Shown: positions 44,671 to 55,549, numbered from the stretch's first letter. The stretch is 64,000 nt of DNA from Thermaerobacter sp. FW80 (GCF_004634385.1 NZ_CP037895.1:1711245-1775244), one strand, 5' to 3'. The notes: a model not told the origin generated them from the sequence alone. A program made the numbers and translations.

Positions 44671-46791
44671 TCACGGCGTCGACGGACCGGGCGACGGCCC
44701 GGCGGGCCCGTCACCCCGACTCCGTCGGCGGGCCAGGGCGGTGAGCAGTCCGGGCGCGGCCGTGCCGGCCACCGCCGCCAGCAGCGCCGTCGTCCACGTC
44801 AGACCCGCCGCGGCCTGCGCGTCGCCGGCCTTGGCGGTGGCCGCGGCGGCGCCTGCCTCGGAGGCCGTCCACGGCCATCGGCCCGTCCCGCTGGCCGGCG
44901 GCGGTCCCGGCGGTCCCTGGAACCACCAGACGCTGGGGACGCGCTCGATTCCATCGCCGCCGGCCACCGGCCCGGGCGGTCCGCCGGCACCGGGTCCCCC
45001 GACACCCGATGGGTCGGCGGCGCCGGGCGTCCCGGCACCGCCGGACGGTGCGCCCCCAGCCGGATCGACGGAGCCGGCGTCCGTGGGCCGGGGGGCGGCC
45101 GGCGCCCCGCTGCCGCTGCCGGCGTCGCCCCCCAGCCACGCCCCGGCAGCGGACCCGGTGGTCGCCAGCCACAGGCTGCCGAGACCGAACTCCAGCAGGA
45201 AGGCGATGGCCGCCGCGGCCAGGCTCGTGCGGGCCCCGGCGCCAAGGACCGCCGCCCAGCCCAGCCGGTCCGCCACCGCGCCGATCAGGGCGAGACCGGT
45301 GCCCGCGGCGAGCCAGAGGCCCAGTTCGGGCACGCTCGAGCCCGTGGCCGTGCCACCGGTCACGTGGGCGCCGCCCCACAGCACCCCGGCCGCGGCCGCC
45401 GCCCGGGCCAGGGCACGGCCGAGGGCCGGGACGGGCACGGGTGCCGGGCGGCGTCCCCCCAGGGGACGGGGCGCGGGCGCCTCCGCGGGCCTGCGCTCCG
45501 GCCCCCGCCATTCCGGCGCCCCTGCCGGGACGCCACCGGGTTCCCGCCGTCCCGGTGCTCCCGCCGGGACGCGGTCCGGCCCCTCCGCCCGCCGCAGAAC
45601 CTGGGCCGACTCGCGTCCCGTCAGAAGAAGGGGCACGGCCCGCCAGGCCACGGCGGCCATCACCAGCAGGCCCAGGTACCCCACCAGCGGGTAGACCCGC
45701 GTCACCAGGTTGGCGAAGCCGACGAAGCTGCCGGCGAAGGCGACGCCTCCCAGGGCCAGGACCGTGGTGGCGTAGCCCGCCCGCTCGGGGGAGCGCAGGC
45801 GCGCCGCCACCCCGTACAGGGAGGTGACGGCGGTGGTGAACACCTCGAGCCACAGGATGACCGCGTAGGCCGTGCCCAGGACGGGGCCGAAGCCGCGGGC
45901 GAGGGCGAGCATGGGGACCTCGACGCGGGCGGTGGCCGGCAGGCCGGCCCACACGGCGAGGTGCAGGGCCAGGGCGGCGAGCCCCAACCCCGCGCCCCCC
46001 AGCAGCCCGCCGGCATGCAGGGTGGCCGGACGCTGCACCTGGGCGCCCAGCGGGGCCAGCACCGGCATGGCCAGCAACAGGTTGAAGCTGGCGTAGAGCA
46101 CGGCCGCCAGCGGCCAGAAGGGCGCGGCCCCGGCCACGCCGGTGCCGCCGGGCGGGGTGGCCGGCCAGCCCTCGCGCACGAGCACCCCGGCGCTGACGCC
46201 GAGCGCCCCCACCATCAGGACGGGCGCCACCAGGGAGGTGACGGCCGTCACCCCCCGCAGCCGGAAGAGCACCGTCACCGTGGCCGCCGCCGCCATGACC
46301 AGCCCGCCCAGCCACCCGGGCCACCCGAACTGCTCCCGGAAGATGGCGTTGGACCCGGCGATCATCACGGCGGTGCCGGCAAACAAGAACCCGGTGATCA
46401 CCCAGTCGGCCAGGGCGCCCAGCCATCGACCGCCCGCCGCCCGGACCAGCTCCTGGTGGGATTCGGCGCCCGTGGCCGCGCCGAGCCGCATGATGGCCAC
46501 TCCGAAGGCGGCGAGCAGCGCGGCGACCCCCAGGAGGCCCAGCGTGCCCCACCCGTCGTAGGCGGTGAAGAACCGCAAGATCTCCTGGCCCGAGGCGAAT
46601 CCCGCTCCCACCACGGTGCCGATATAGGTGGCGGCCACCCGCAAGGGACCGAGGGCCGTCCGCGGCCGCGTTCGTCCGGACGAACCGGCTGCGCCCTTCG
46701 GTCCGCCCATGCCGGGGGACGAACCGGCCCCGCCTCCCGGCGCACCGGCCGGGTCGCCGGCCTCACCGGTCCAGCCGCGCTGCCTTGGCAA
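44671..46791 (-). CDS. YkvI-like membrane transporter with a long C-terminal extension
   Basis: 706 residues. The first 400 resemble the YkvI family (LeuT/APC-fold, about ten helices): VAATYIGTVVGAGFASGQEILRFF at helix 1 is diagnostic. After about residue 410 comes Pro/Ala/Arg-rich sequence, two or three more hydrophobic helices (VLWGGAHVTGG; LAAAAIAFLLEFGLGSLWL), a low-complexity linker, and a last helix with a basic end. The substrate is unknown. SD GGAGGA abuts ATG 46800, so TTG 46791 with nine-base spacing is preferred. Two 13-mer copies (46678, 46717) lie in the N-terminal extension. It diverges from the M20 gene. Confidence 0.75.
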   Translation of the reverse strand: MPRQRGWTGEAGDPAGAPGGGAGSSPGMGGPKGAAGSSGRTRPRTALGPLRVAATYIGTVVGAGFASGQEILRFFTAYDGWGTLGLLGVAALLAAFGVAIMRLGAATGAESHQELVRAAGGRWLGALADWVITGFLFAGTAVMIAGSNAIFREQFGWPGWLGGLVMAAAATVTVLFRLRGVTAVTSLVAPVLMVGALGVSAGVLVREGWPATPPGGTGVAGAAPFWPLAAVLYASFNLLLAMPVLAPLGAQVQRPATLHAGGLLGGAGLGLAALALHLAVWAGLPATARVEVPMLALARGFGPVLGTAYAVILWLEVFTTAVTSLYGVAARLRSPERAGYATTVLALGGVAFAGSFVGFANLVTRVYPLVGYLGLLVMAAVAWRAVPLLLTGRESAQVLRRAEGPDRVPAGAPGRREPGGVPAGAPEWRGPERRPAEAPAPRPLGGRRPAPVPVPALGRALARAAAAAGVLWGGAHVTGGTATGSSVPELGLWLAAGTGLALIGAVADRLGWAAVLGAGARTSLAAAAIAFLLEFGLGSLWLATTGSAAGAWLGGDAGSGSGAPAAPRPTDAGSVDPAGGAPSGGAGTPGAADPSGVGGPGAGGPPGPVAGGDGIERVPSVWWFQGPPGPPPASGTGRWPWTASEAGAAAATAKAGDAQAAAGLTWTTALLAAVAGTAAPGLLTALARRRSRGDGPAGPSPGPSTP

Positions 46792-46901
46792 GGCTTCCAT
46801 TCCTCCGATCCGTGCCAGGATGACCGCCCGTCGGCGGTGAAATCCAGGGAACCGAGTCGTGGGACGGAGCACCCGTCCTGGAACCCGAGGAGGGAGGTCC
46901 G

Positions 46902-48119
46902 TTGGCCGTGCTCCCTGCCCCCTGGGGTCCGCGCCTGGAGGCCCTGTTCGGCACTATGGTGGCCTGGCGGCGCCATCTCCATCAGCATCCCGAGCTGTCC
47001 TTCCAGGAAGTCGAGACGCCGCGCTTCATCGCGGAGCGGCTGCGGGAGGCGGGCATCCCCGTCCGCACCGGCGTCGGCGGGCGGGGGGTGGTGGGGGTGA
47101 TCGAGGGCGCCCGGCCGGGCCCGACGGTGGCCCTGCGGGCCGACTTCGACGCACTGCCGATCCAGGACGAGAAGGACGTGCCCTATCGCTCCCAGGTGCC
47201 CGGCGTCATGCACGCCTGCGGCCACGACGCCCACACGGCGACTTTGCTGGCGGTGGGACGGGTCTTGATGGAAGAACGCCGCCGCCTCCGGGGCCGCGTG
47301 GTGCTGATCCACCAGTTCGCCGAGGAGGTCGCGCCGGGCGGCGCCAAGCCCATGATCGAGGACGGGTGTCTGGACGGGGTCGATGTGATCTTCGGCACCC
47401 ACCTCTGGACCCCGCTGCCCGTGGGGCGGGTCGGCTACTGCCCGGGTTACGCCATGGCCGCCGCCGACCGCTTCGAGATCGAGATCCTGGGCCAGGGCTG
47501 CCACGCCGCTGCTCCCCACCAGGGGGTCGACCCCATCCTGGTGGCGGCCCAGGTGGTCACGCAGCTGCAGCAGGTGGTGGGGCGGATGGTCGACCCCCTG
47601 GAGCCGGCGGTGGTTTCGGTGGGGACGCTGCACGCCGGCACGGCCTTCAACGTGATCCCTGCCACCGCCACCCTGACGGGGACGGTGCGGACCTTGAGCC
47701 CCGCGGTGCGGGACCGGATGGAGACCCTGCTCGAGCGGCTGGTGCGCGGGACCTGCGAGGCCCACGGGGCCGGGTATCGTTTCAAGTACGAGCGGGGCTA
47801 TCCGGCCCTGTGCAACCACGAGGACATGACGGCCTTCGCGGCCGAAGCCATCCAGCGTTACGCCGGCGCGGAGGCGGTGGAGCGGGTGGCGCCGGTGATG
47901 GGCGGCGAGGACTTCGCCTACTACCTGCAGAAGGTGCCGGGCTGCTTCTTCTTCACCGGGGCAGGCAATCCCGAGGTGGGCGCCTCGTACCCCCACCATC
48001 ACCCGCGCTTCGACATCGACGAGCGGGCCATGCTGGTGGCGGGCCGCGCGCTCTTGGCGGTGACGCTGCGGTACCTCGTGGGGGATGAGGAGCTGGAGCG
48101 GGGGATGGCCACCGGCTAA
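46902..48119 (+). CDS. M20-family amidohydrolase (aminoacylase/N-acyl amino acid deacylase-like)
   Basis: 405 residues. Start WRRHLHQHPELSFQEVET; metal-ligand segments VALRADFDALPIQDE, HACGHDAHTATLL, IHQFAEEVAPGGAKPMIE (catalytic Glu pair), GTHLW and the final YPHHHPRFDIDERAM. This is the IAA-amino acid hydrolase/AmhX-like branch that splits acyl groups from amino acids or small peptides. The TTG at 46902 has GAGGGAGG upstream. It may process imported conjugates. It is divergent from the YkvI-like transporter, so a functional link is possible. Confidence 0.93.
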   Translation: MAVLPAPWGPRLEALFGTMVAWRRHLHQHPELSFQEVETPRFIAERLREAGIPVRTGVGGRGVVGVIEGARPGPTVALRADFDALPIQDEKDVPYRSQVPGVMHACGHDAHTATLLAVGRVLMEERRRLRGRVVLIHQFAEEVAPGGAKPMIEDGCLDGVDVIFGTHLWTPLPVGRVGYCPGYAMAAADRFEIEILGQGCHAAAPHQGVDPILVAAQVVTQLQQVVGRMVDPLEPAVVSVGTLHAGTAFNVIPATATLTGTVRTLSPAVRDRMETLLERLVRGTCEAHGAGYRFKYERGYPALCNHEDMTAFAAEAIQRYAGAEAVERVAPVMGGEDFAYYLQKVPGCFFFTGAGNPEVGASYPHHHPRFDIDERAMLVAGRALLAVTLRYLVGDEELERGMATG

Positions 48120-48263
48120 CCCCCCGGGGCCTGGAAGCGCCGCAGCCTCGCGCTCCAGCGGACCGGGACGGTGCCGTGATCGCTCCCTCCGCAAGGGGCG
48201 TTGCGCTTGCGCTCGGGTGATCGTGCAGTTCTGGGCTGCGCTCACCCCGCCGCCACGCGCCGA

Positions 48264-48404
48264 CTACGAGCCCTCGCGGATGACACGGAACATCCAGTGG
48301 ACGATGCCAACGGACAGCGGCAGCAGCACGAACACCATGGTGAATAGACCGATGACCAGAAAGTCACCGCCGTGAAGACGACAAACACAAGGCGATGTTT
48401 CACC
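48264..48404 (-). pseudogene. Small two-helix membrane protein, apparently frameshifted
   Basis: From GTG 48404 one frame gives MKHRLVFVVFTAV, and the neighbouring frame gives GDFLVIGLFTMVFVLLPLSV then GIVHWMFRVIREGS to the stop at 48264. A single-base shift near 48365-48370 would join them into a 46-residue protein with two spans. It may be a real frameshift, a sequence error, or only the second frame being used. No family recognised. Confidence 0.35.
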
Positions 48405-48643
48405 GACCTCACCACTTCCTGCGCCGCATGGGAGCGGGGTCCCGGTCCCTTTAAGGAAGCCCTTCGCTGGGCGAGCCTGGGCATCCTTCTTTGTGTGCAG
48501 CCTCCCAGCGCGCCTTGAGCTCAAGGGAGCCACACGGCCCGCTTACCAACACGCTTTCGGTCATCGCGGTCGGTCAGGTGAAGGCATCGCGTCGTGGCCG
48601 TACCCGGCCGGCTTGCCACTGCGGCTCGGTCTGAGGGCGGGGC
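48405..48643. other. Spacer with no identified gene
   Basis: Neither strand has a frame with both a ribosome binding site and a family resemblance. Confidence 0.4.
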
Positions 48644-49186
48644 TCAGGAGGGTCCCTGTGTGAGGACGAGGGCGTGGGGGCAGAGGCCTGCGTCCATCAC
48701 CGGGGCCGGGCCCGGTTCTACCCGCTTGAGGGTGCAGGTGCCCCGGCGGTTGTAGGGGCAGGCGCGGGCAGTGCAGAGGGGCTGGCGCGCCGCCGTTCGG
48801 GCCTGGCGGCTGCGGACGGACGCGGCCACGGAGCGCTGCCACGGAAGCCAAAGGCCGGGCAGCGGCGCAGGCGCCGGCTCGAGTCGGAGGGCAACTTCCA
48901 TGCCCTCCGGCGTGTCGTCCTCCGGCCTGCCGGTTCGCCGGGAAGGCGGCGCGACAGCCGGGTCATGGCCGGAAGCGGCAGCGGAGTCGAGGCGTCGGGT
49001 GGTCCCCCGCTTCAGCCCCGGGACGGTAGATTCGGCTTCCGGGGCGGCCTCCCGCTCGGGGGCGCGGGTGGCCGGGTTCGGCAACGCGATGGGTGGCGGG
49101 CCGGCGGGCGGGACCGGGCCCGGCGCCCCCGCCTCCACCTCAGGCCTCATGGTCCTGTCCATCGTCTTCGGATAGGAAAGGTGCAC
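48644..49186 (-). CDS. Cysteine-motif protein, DUF1540-like C-terminus (paralogue A)
   Basis: 180 residues. The first 100 are low-complexity. A conserved PWQRSV segment is followed, about 24 residues on, by the cysteine domain C-x4-C-x-YN-x5-C-x17-C-PHAL. The C-x4-C-x-YN core resembles DUF1540, short cysteine proteins of spore formers. A second protein with the same spacing is at 49973-50326. It probably binds a metal ion. The GTG at 49186 has GGAG upstream; the exact start is uncertain. Confidence 0.6.
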   Translation of the reverse strand: MHLSYPKTMDRTMRPEVEAGAPGPVPPAGPPPIALPNPATRAPEREAAPEAESTVPGLKRGTTRRLDSAAASGHDPAVAPPSRRTGRPEDDTPEGMEVALRLEPAPAPLPGLWLPWQRSVAASVRSRQARTAARQPLCTARACPYNRRGTCTLKRVEPGPAPVMDAGLCPHALVLTQGPS

Positions 49187-49419
49187 GGGGCTCCAATCCG
49201 GGGCGCCGACCGTCGCCGTTGGAAGAACGGGCAGCAGGAGTCCCCGTGGGACCGGTGTCCAGCCTCGGCGAGGGTCGCGACTCCCATTGGGGCCGGAGGC
49301 GGTACCGGATTAGGGACATGGGGTCGCAGGTCGGGATTGCCATAAAATGGCTGATATGTTACCCTACGCGTAGGCCCTTGCGGCCGGTTCCTCTCTATTC
49401 CTGTTCACCGTAGGGGGTG

Positions 49420-49689
49420 ATGGCGGTGACAGAGGTCGCGGCCACCCGGGATCCCGGGCCGCCATCGGAGTCCTGGCTCATCCTGCAGAGGCTCGAGGAC
49501 CTGAGCGCCCAGGTCAAAGACCTCCGGCAGGACATGAAGGAGCTTCGCCAGGACACGCGGCAGGAGCTCGATAAGATGTCCCGTAGCCTGGAGTTCTACC
49601 GCCGTGACCACCGCGTCGTTCTTCTGGCCATCCTGGGCACGTGGGTGACGCTCTTCAGCACCATTGTGGGGCTGTTCTTTCGCGTGTGA
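49420..49689 (+). CDS. Small coiled-coil plus membrane-anchor protein (XhlA-like)
   Basis: 89 residues. A heptad-rich stretch from LILQRLEDLSAQVKDLRQDM to about residue 60 is followed by one C-terminal span, VVLLAILGTWVTLFSTIVGL, and FFRV. This layout resembles XhlA/Bdr-like holin-accessory and related small proteins, but similar layouts arise often. The start may be ATG 49420 or the adjacent GTG 49417, after TAGGGG. No phage genes adjoin it. Confidence 0.55.
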   Translation: MAVTEVAATRDPGPPSESWLILQRLEDLSAQVKDLRQDMKELRQDTRQELDKMSRSLEFYRRDHRVVLLAILGTWVTLFSTIVGLFFRV

Positions 49690-49825
49690 GGTTTCCACCC
49701 GCGTGGCCGGCCCCGCGGGTGATCTTGCGCCGGTCACGTCGCGGCAGCTCATCCGCTCTAGCCAGTCTGCCGCCGCCGCAAACGGCACTTGCGTGCACAG
49801 CGGAAGCCCGAACACCCTCGGGTTT

Positions 49826-49957
49826 GCTGTGGATGGAACGCAAGCTGCGGACCCGGCGAGTGCAGGCGATCGACGCCCAGCGCAGCCAGACCGTGGAGCC
49901 CGGATTCGGGCAGATCAAGACCGTGGGAGGCGCCGACCGGTTCCTCCGCCGGGGTCC
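49826..49957 (+). pseudogene. Remnant of a transposase C-terminus (IS1182/IS4-like DDE)
   Basis: The reading MERKLRTRRVQAIDAQRSQT, VEPGFGQIKTVGGADRFLRR matches the conserved end of IS1182-type transposases, where R-x3-VEP-FG-IK and DRFLRRG precede the last helix. The homology breaks off near 49957, and no N-terminal part or inverted repeats remain. Confidence 0.7.
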
Positions 49958-49972
49958 TACGGGCGACCGGAG

Positions 49973-50326
49973 TCATTGGAGTTGCTCTTTCGGTCCAGGC
50001 CCGCCCTCCTGCAGGAACAGCGCGTGGGGGCAGACGGCAGCCTCCATGACCCCCACCGGAGCCGGTTCCACCCGGTCGAACTGGCAGACCCATTCCCGGT
50101 TGTAGTAGCAGGCCCGCGTGCGGCAGAGGGGGCGGTAGGGGCCGGCGGCCGCGGCTAGCCCGGGAGCAGCTTCCTCGGCGGCAGGTGGGAGCCGCCGCCG
50201 GAACAGCTCCACGTACCGCTGCCAGGGATGAACCCAGCCCACCGGCCATTCGGGTGTGGACCCCCCAAAAGGCCGGCCGGTCCGGGACCGGGGTCGCCGC
50301 GGGGAATCAGATTCCGGCCGGGACAT
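49973..50326 (-). CDS. Cysteine-motif protein, DUF1540-like C-terminus (paralogue B), overlapping nuoB
   Basis: 117 residues. [16 protein letters not shown] is followed by [15 protein letters not shown] and CPHALFL: C-x4-C-x-YN-x5-C-x17-C-PHAL, the same spacing as paralogue A at 48644-49186. The ATG at 50326 lies 20 bases inside the 3' end of nuoB, so translation is probably coupled to it. The cysteine set suggests metal or iron-sulfur binding; with nuoB, a redox or assembly role is a guess. Confidence 0.65.
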   Translation of the reverse strand: MSRPESDSPRRPRSRTGRPFGGSTPEWPVGWVHPWQRYVELFRRRLPPAAEEAAPGLAAAAGPYRPLCRTRACYYNREWVCQFDRVEPAPVGVMEAAVCPHALFLQEGGPGPKEQLQ

Positions 50327-51248
50327 GGATCTTCCGCACCTTGTCCTGGAGCTTCAAGATGGCGTGGACCAGCGCCTCCGGCCGCGGCGGGCAGCCGGCC
50401 ACGTAGACGTCCACCGGGATGATCTTGTCCACGCCGTCGACCACGTTGTAGCCCTGGTAGTACGGCCCGCCGTTGGTGGCGCACGCGCCCATGGAGACCA
50501 CGAACTTCGGCTCAGCCATCTGGTCGTAGAGGGTCTTGACCACGGGGGCCATCTTCTCCGTCACGGTGCCGGAGACGATCATCAGGTCCGCCTGGCGGGG
50601 CGAGGCGCGGAAGACCGATCCGATCCGGTCCAGGTCGGTACGGGTGCCGCCGGCGGCCATCATCTCGATGGCGCAGCAGGCCAATCCGAAGAGCAGATAC
50701 CACAGGGAATTGGCCCGCCCCCAGTTGACCAGCTCCTGCAGGCGGGCGGTGACGATGCCGGGCAGCCACTGCCACACCCCCGGGATCCGCATGGAGGGGT
50801 GGGTGTCAAGGCGCCGGATCACGTCGGGTTCCAGCTCGTCCGCCTGGGAGAAGCGCGGCCCCTCGCCGGCCGGGGCGCCGGTCACCTCAGGCTCGGGGCT
50901 CTGGGCGGTGATGGCCCGCGCCCGCGCCTGGCGTTCCCGGGTTTCCTCCGAGGCGGCAGGCCGGGCACCCTGGCCGCTGACGGGGGTGGGGTAGGGCTTG
51001 GATTCGGCTCGGCGCACGGCGGCGCGGAGGTCACCGGAGCCGTCATCGGCGGTGGAACGGGTCGTGGGAGCGCGGCTGCCTTGACCAGCCGGGGAACCAG
51101 CCGTGGCGGCGCCGGGGCCGCCTTCGGCGCCGGCGCCCGCTGCGGTCCGGGTGCCGGGGCCCGTTGCCTTTGGGCCGTCACCATGGCGGTCCCTGCCGTC
51201 GCTCGCGTTGGTGGGAGGCGCGGAGGTACGGTCGCCGTCCTGGGGCAT
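50307..51248 (-). CDS. nuoB: NADH-quinone oxidoreductase subunit B-like protein with long N-terminal extension
   Basis: 313 residues; the last 170 are Nuo[21 protein letters not shown] with the tandem cysteines, then [36 protein letters not shown] and [17 protein letters not shown]. Together they give the four cysteines of cluster N2. The first 140 residues are low-complexity. NuoB carries electrons to quinone in complex I. No nuoA, C or D neighbours exist here, so it either joins a complex encoded elsewhere or is a paralogue. The ATG at 51248 has GGGGTGATCC upstream. Confidence 0.9.
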   Translation of the reverse strand: MPQDGDRTSAPPTNASDGRDRHGDGPKATGPGTRTAAGAGAEGGPGAATAGSPAGQGSRAPTTRSTADDGSGDLRAAVRRAESKPYPTPVSGQGARPAASEETRERQARARAITAQSPEPEVTGAPAGEGPRFSQADELEPDVIRRLDTHPSMRIPGVWQWLPGIVTARLQELVNWGRANSLWYLLFGLACCAIEMMAAGGTRTDLDRIGSVFRASPRQADLMIVSGTVTEKMAPVVKTLYDQMAEPKFVVSMGACATNGGPYYQGYNVVDGVDKIIPVDVYVAGCPPRPEALVHAILKLQDKVRKIHVPAGI

Positions 51249-51819
51249 CGGATCACCCCGCAGTCCATCAGGGTGCTGACGAATTCGGCCCTGCGCCTGG
51301 TAATCTCCGGCGCTGCAGTCGGCGCTCGCGACCGCGGCTGCGGCCGCAGGTGCGGTCGCGAGAGGAGGTGGCGCGCCCGGCAGTCCCCGCCCTGGGCTCC
51401 TGGGAGCCCCGCGCGCAAGCGTGGGAGACCAGACCTGCCGTCCCTTCCGAGTATGGCCAGAATGGGACAATGCCTTGCGGGGACAGGTGCTCTACGGGAC
51501 GAACCGGAAGAACCGGCCGCACCGCCACGACGGTGCCTGTCGGCGCGGTGGCGAGAAGGGGGTCGACAGATCGCCTCTGGCGCGCTATCGCAAGGAAGAA
51601 GGCTTTGAGTAAGAAAATCCTGACGCCTCCTTACCCAAGGGGTTTGATCTTGCGGAGGTGACGACCTGGCTGCCGCCGCAATGACGCTCGCCCTCGATCC
51701 GGCGACGTACCGAGGCGCCAAGGGGGGTGGCTCGTCACCCCCCTGCAGCCAGACCGGGGTGTCCGGAGAGGCCTCCTGCCCCCGCCCCGAGCACCGGGCG
51801 GACGTCGACAGGGACCGCC
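51249..51819. other. 570-base spacer between nuoB and the LLM gene
   Basis: No gene supported. It has a near-copy of the 13-mer (51497) and a perfect hairpin AGGGGGGTG/CACCCCCCT (51721-51744) without a T-run, which may end the LLM transcript. Confidence 0.5.
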
Positions 51820-52926
51820 TCAACGGGAAGCGGGCCTGAGGTCCGGGTACCCCTCGGCGGCTCCCTCACCGCCACCGTGGCCTTCACCGGCTCCCTGGCC
51901 CTTCCCCAGCGCCTTGCGTACCGCCGGCGCCACCTTGGTGCCCAAGAGCTCGATGGCCCGCAGCACCTTCTTGTGGGGCAGGGTGCCCACCGTCAGCTGC
52001 AGCAGGAACCGGTCGTGGTGGAACAGCTCGTGCTGGTAGAGGATCTTCTCGATCACCTCCTCCGGGTTGCCGACGAAATCCGCGCCGTGCAGGGACCGGG
52101 AGAACTCGAACTGCTCCCGCGTCAGCGGCCCCCAGCCCCGCTCGCGCCCGAGCCGGTCCATGACCTCCTTGAAGGCAGGGAAGGCGGTGTCCGCCGCGTC
52201 CTTGGAGGTGTCCGCGATGAAGCCGTGGGAGTTGATGCTCAGCCGCGGCACGGGGTGGCCGGCCTCGCGCGCCGCCTGGCGGAACAGCTCCACCAGCGGC
52301 CGGAACCGCGCCGGGATGCCGCCGATGATGCCCAGGGCCATGGGCAGGCCCAGCCGCCCCGCGCGGACGGCCGACTCGGGGGTGCCGCCCACGGCGATCC
52401 ACACCGGGATGGGGTTCTGGATCGGCCGTGGGTACACGCCCCGGTCGCGGATGGGCGGCCGAAACCGCCCCGACCAGGTCACCCGTTCCGACTCCCGCAG
52501 CTTGAGCAGGAGGTCCAGCTTCTCCTCGAACAGGGCGTCGTAGTCCCTGAGGTCGTAGCCGAAGAGGGGGAAGGACTCGATGAAGGAGCCGCGCCCCACC
52601 ATGATCTCCGCCCGCCCGCCGGAGATCAGGTCCAGGGTGGCGAACTGCTGGAACACGCGCACCGGGTCGTCCGAGCTCAGCACGTTGACGGCGCTGGTCA
52701 GGCGGATGCGGCGAGTCCGGGCCGCCGCCGCGGCCAGCACCACGGCAGGGGCCGAGACCACATAGTCCGGGCGGTGGTGCTCGCCGACGCCGAAGACGTC
52801 GAGCCCCACCTGGTCGGCAAGCTCGATCTCCTCGAGGAGGCGCCGGATGCGCTCCGCCGGGCTGATCAGCTGCCCGGTCTCGGGGTCCACGTTGCGCTCG
52901 CCGAAGCTGTAGATGCCGATCTCCAA
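51820..52926 (-). CDS. LLM-class flavin-dependent oxidoreductase
   Basis: 368 residues, luciferase-like TIM barrel. The start [14 protein letters not shown] is followed by [20 protein letters not shown] (conserved EHH), [40 protein letters not shown] and [13 protein letters not shown]. These proteins use reduced FMN or F420 to oxidise small substrates; the cofactor and substrate are unknown. The TTG at 52926 has GAGGGAGGG upstream. An AT-rich palindrome at 52995-53011 marks its control region. Confidence 0.9.
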   Translation of the reverse strand: MEIGIYSFGERNVDPETGQLISPAERIRRLLEEIELADQVGLDVFGVGEHHRPDYVVSAPAVVLAAAAARTRRIRLTSAVNVLSSDDPVRVFQQFATLDLISGGRAEIMVGRGSFIESFPLFGYDLRDYDALFEEKLDLLLKLRESERVTWSGRFRPPIRDRGVYPRPIQNPIPVWIAVGGTPESAVRAGRLGLPMALGIIGGIPARFRPLVELFRQAAREAGHPVPRLSINSHGFIADTSKDAADTAFPAFKEVMDRLGRERGWGPLTREQFEFSRSLHGADFVGNPEEVIEKILYQHELFHHDRFLLQLTVGTLPHKKVLRAIELLGTKVAPAVRKALGKGQGAGEGHGGGEGAAEGYPDLRPASR

Positions 52927-52994
52927 GGCTAGCCCTCCCTCGTGCGGGCTTCTGGCAGGAGGGTGATCCTCCGCCGGTCCTTTTGAACATCAAG

Positions 52995-53011
52995 TTACTT
53001 TAGAAAAGTAA
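52995..53011. promoter_or_regulatory. Palindromic operator candidate upstream of the LLM gene (YodB/HxlR-like box)
   Basis: TTACTTTAGAAAAGTAA is a perfect inverted repeat (7-3-7) and fits TTACT-N7-AGTAA, the known form of YodB/CatR (HxlR-family) quinone- and diamide-responsive operators. It sits about 70 bases upstream of the LLM start in a conspicuously AT-rich patch. Confidence 0.55.
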
Positions 53012-53300
53012 GGTAACGCAAGGCCCGACCGCCGGTGCCGTTCTCCGGCGGGCGACGCCATCGCCGGGTACGCCGGGGGGCCCCCTACCGCGACGAACCG
53101 GCGGCCGTGGCGCACCGCCCGCGCCGCGGGGCGGCGAGGGCAGGGGATCGGATGCGATCTGCGAACACTTGCAGCAGGTCGCCGTGCCCGGGGGCCCGGG
53201 CCGGTTCGTCCCGGCGGGTGGCGGAGACCGCCGTCAGGAGGCGCCGCCCCGAGGACGCCACCCCGGTGCCGCGAGGCCGCCGAGAGGAGGAGATGCCCCG

Positions 53301-54578
<1,278 letters not shown>

Positions 54579-54757
54579 GAACGGGTCCCACGGCCGCGGT
54601 GATGGCCCGGACCACCGGCCGGGGCCGGCCCAGGCCGACCCGGGCCTCGCCGCGAAGCGCGGTTCCCCGTGCGGCCGAGCCGTGGCGGTTGCCTCCCTGA
54701 GCCGCCATCGTCGGCGGCGGCATGCGGTGGGCAGACTGGGCATCCGGGAGGGAGAGG

Positions 54758-55534
54758 GTGACCGCAGCAGCCCGCGTCGACGTCCACAGCCATCTGCTGC
54801 CGGGCCTGGACGACGGCGCCGCCGATTGGGACGAGGCCCTGACCCTGGCCCGCACGGCCGTCGCCGACGGTACGGCGCAGTTGATCCTGACGCCCCACGT
54901 CTACCCCGAGGTCTACGACAACCGGCCCGAGACCATCCGCGGCCTGACCGCGGAGTTCCAGCGGCGCCTCGACGCGGCGGGCGTCCCGCTCCGGGTGCGG
55001 CCGGGCAGCGAGGTCTTCCTCGTGCCGGAGACGGCGCGGGCGTGGCGGCGGGGTGAGCTGGTGCCGCTGGGCGGCGAGGGGCCGTACGTGCTGGTGGAGT
55101 GGAACATGATCGCGTTGCCGCCCTACGTCGAGGGGGTGCTCTTCGAGCTGCAGGCGGCGGGGGCGGTTCCGGTCGTCGCCCATCCCGAGCGGTACCTTCC
55201 CGTGCAGCGACGGCCGGAGTGGCTGGTTCCGCTGGTGGAGCGGGGGGTGTGGCTCCAGATCACGGCGTCCGCCCTCCTGCGACCGCGGCGGGACCCGGTT
55301 CGACGGACGGCGGAGTGGCTGGTGCGGCGGGGGATGGTCCACCTCATCGGCTCGGACGCCCACAATGCCCATCGCCCGCCGCAGCTGGCCGAGGCCTACC
55401 GGGAGCTCGGGCGCCTGCCTGGCGGTATGGAGACCCTGGCGGTGGTCGAACGGGCCACGGCCGCGGTGCTGGCCGGCGAGCGGATCGACCTGCCCCGGCC
55501 CGCGGTGCGGCGGCGACGGCGGTTCTGGCTCTGA
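54758..55534 (+). CDS. PHP-domain protein-tyrosine phosphatase (YwqE/CpsB-like)
   Basis: 258 residues with the full metal-ligand set of this family: DVHSHLLPGLDDGA, LTPHVYPEVYDN, VLVEWNM, VAHPERY and LIGSDAHNAHRPPQL. These enzymes remove phosphate from tyrosine-phosphorylated BY-kinases and control capsule or EPS synthesis. The likely target is CpsD at 4836-5597; CpsB is normally next to CpsCD but here is about 49 kb away. The GTG at 54758 has GGGAGGGAG upstream. Confidence 0.92.
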   Translation: MTAAARVDVHSHLLPGLDDGAADWDEALTLARTAVADGTAQLILTPHVYPEVYDNRPETIRGLTAEFQRRLDAAGVPLRVRPGSEVFLVPETARAWRRGELVPLGGEGPYVLVEWNMIALPPYVEGVLFELQAAGAVPVVAHPERYLPVQRRPEWLVPLVERGVWLQITASALLRPRRDPVRRTAEWLVRRGMVHLIGSDAHNAHRPPQLAEAYRELGRLPGGMETLAVVERATAAVLAGERIDLPRPAVRRRRRFWL

Positions 55535-55549
55535 GGCCGCGACGGCCTG

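Noticed and set aside
42679-47100. Very long plus-strand open frame (1473 codons)
   Set aside because: It runs antisense to the YkvI-like gene and across a repeat-rich spacer and the dppC-like gene; its product is Arg/Gly/Pro-rich with no domain, typical of stop-poor GC-rich DNA.
49420-49689. XhlA-like gene as evidence of a prophage
   Set aside because: No holin, endolysin, integrase or structural phage genes are present around it.
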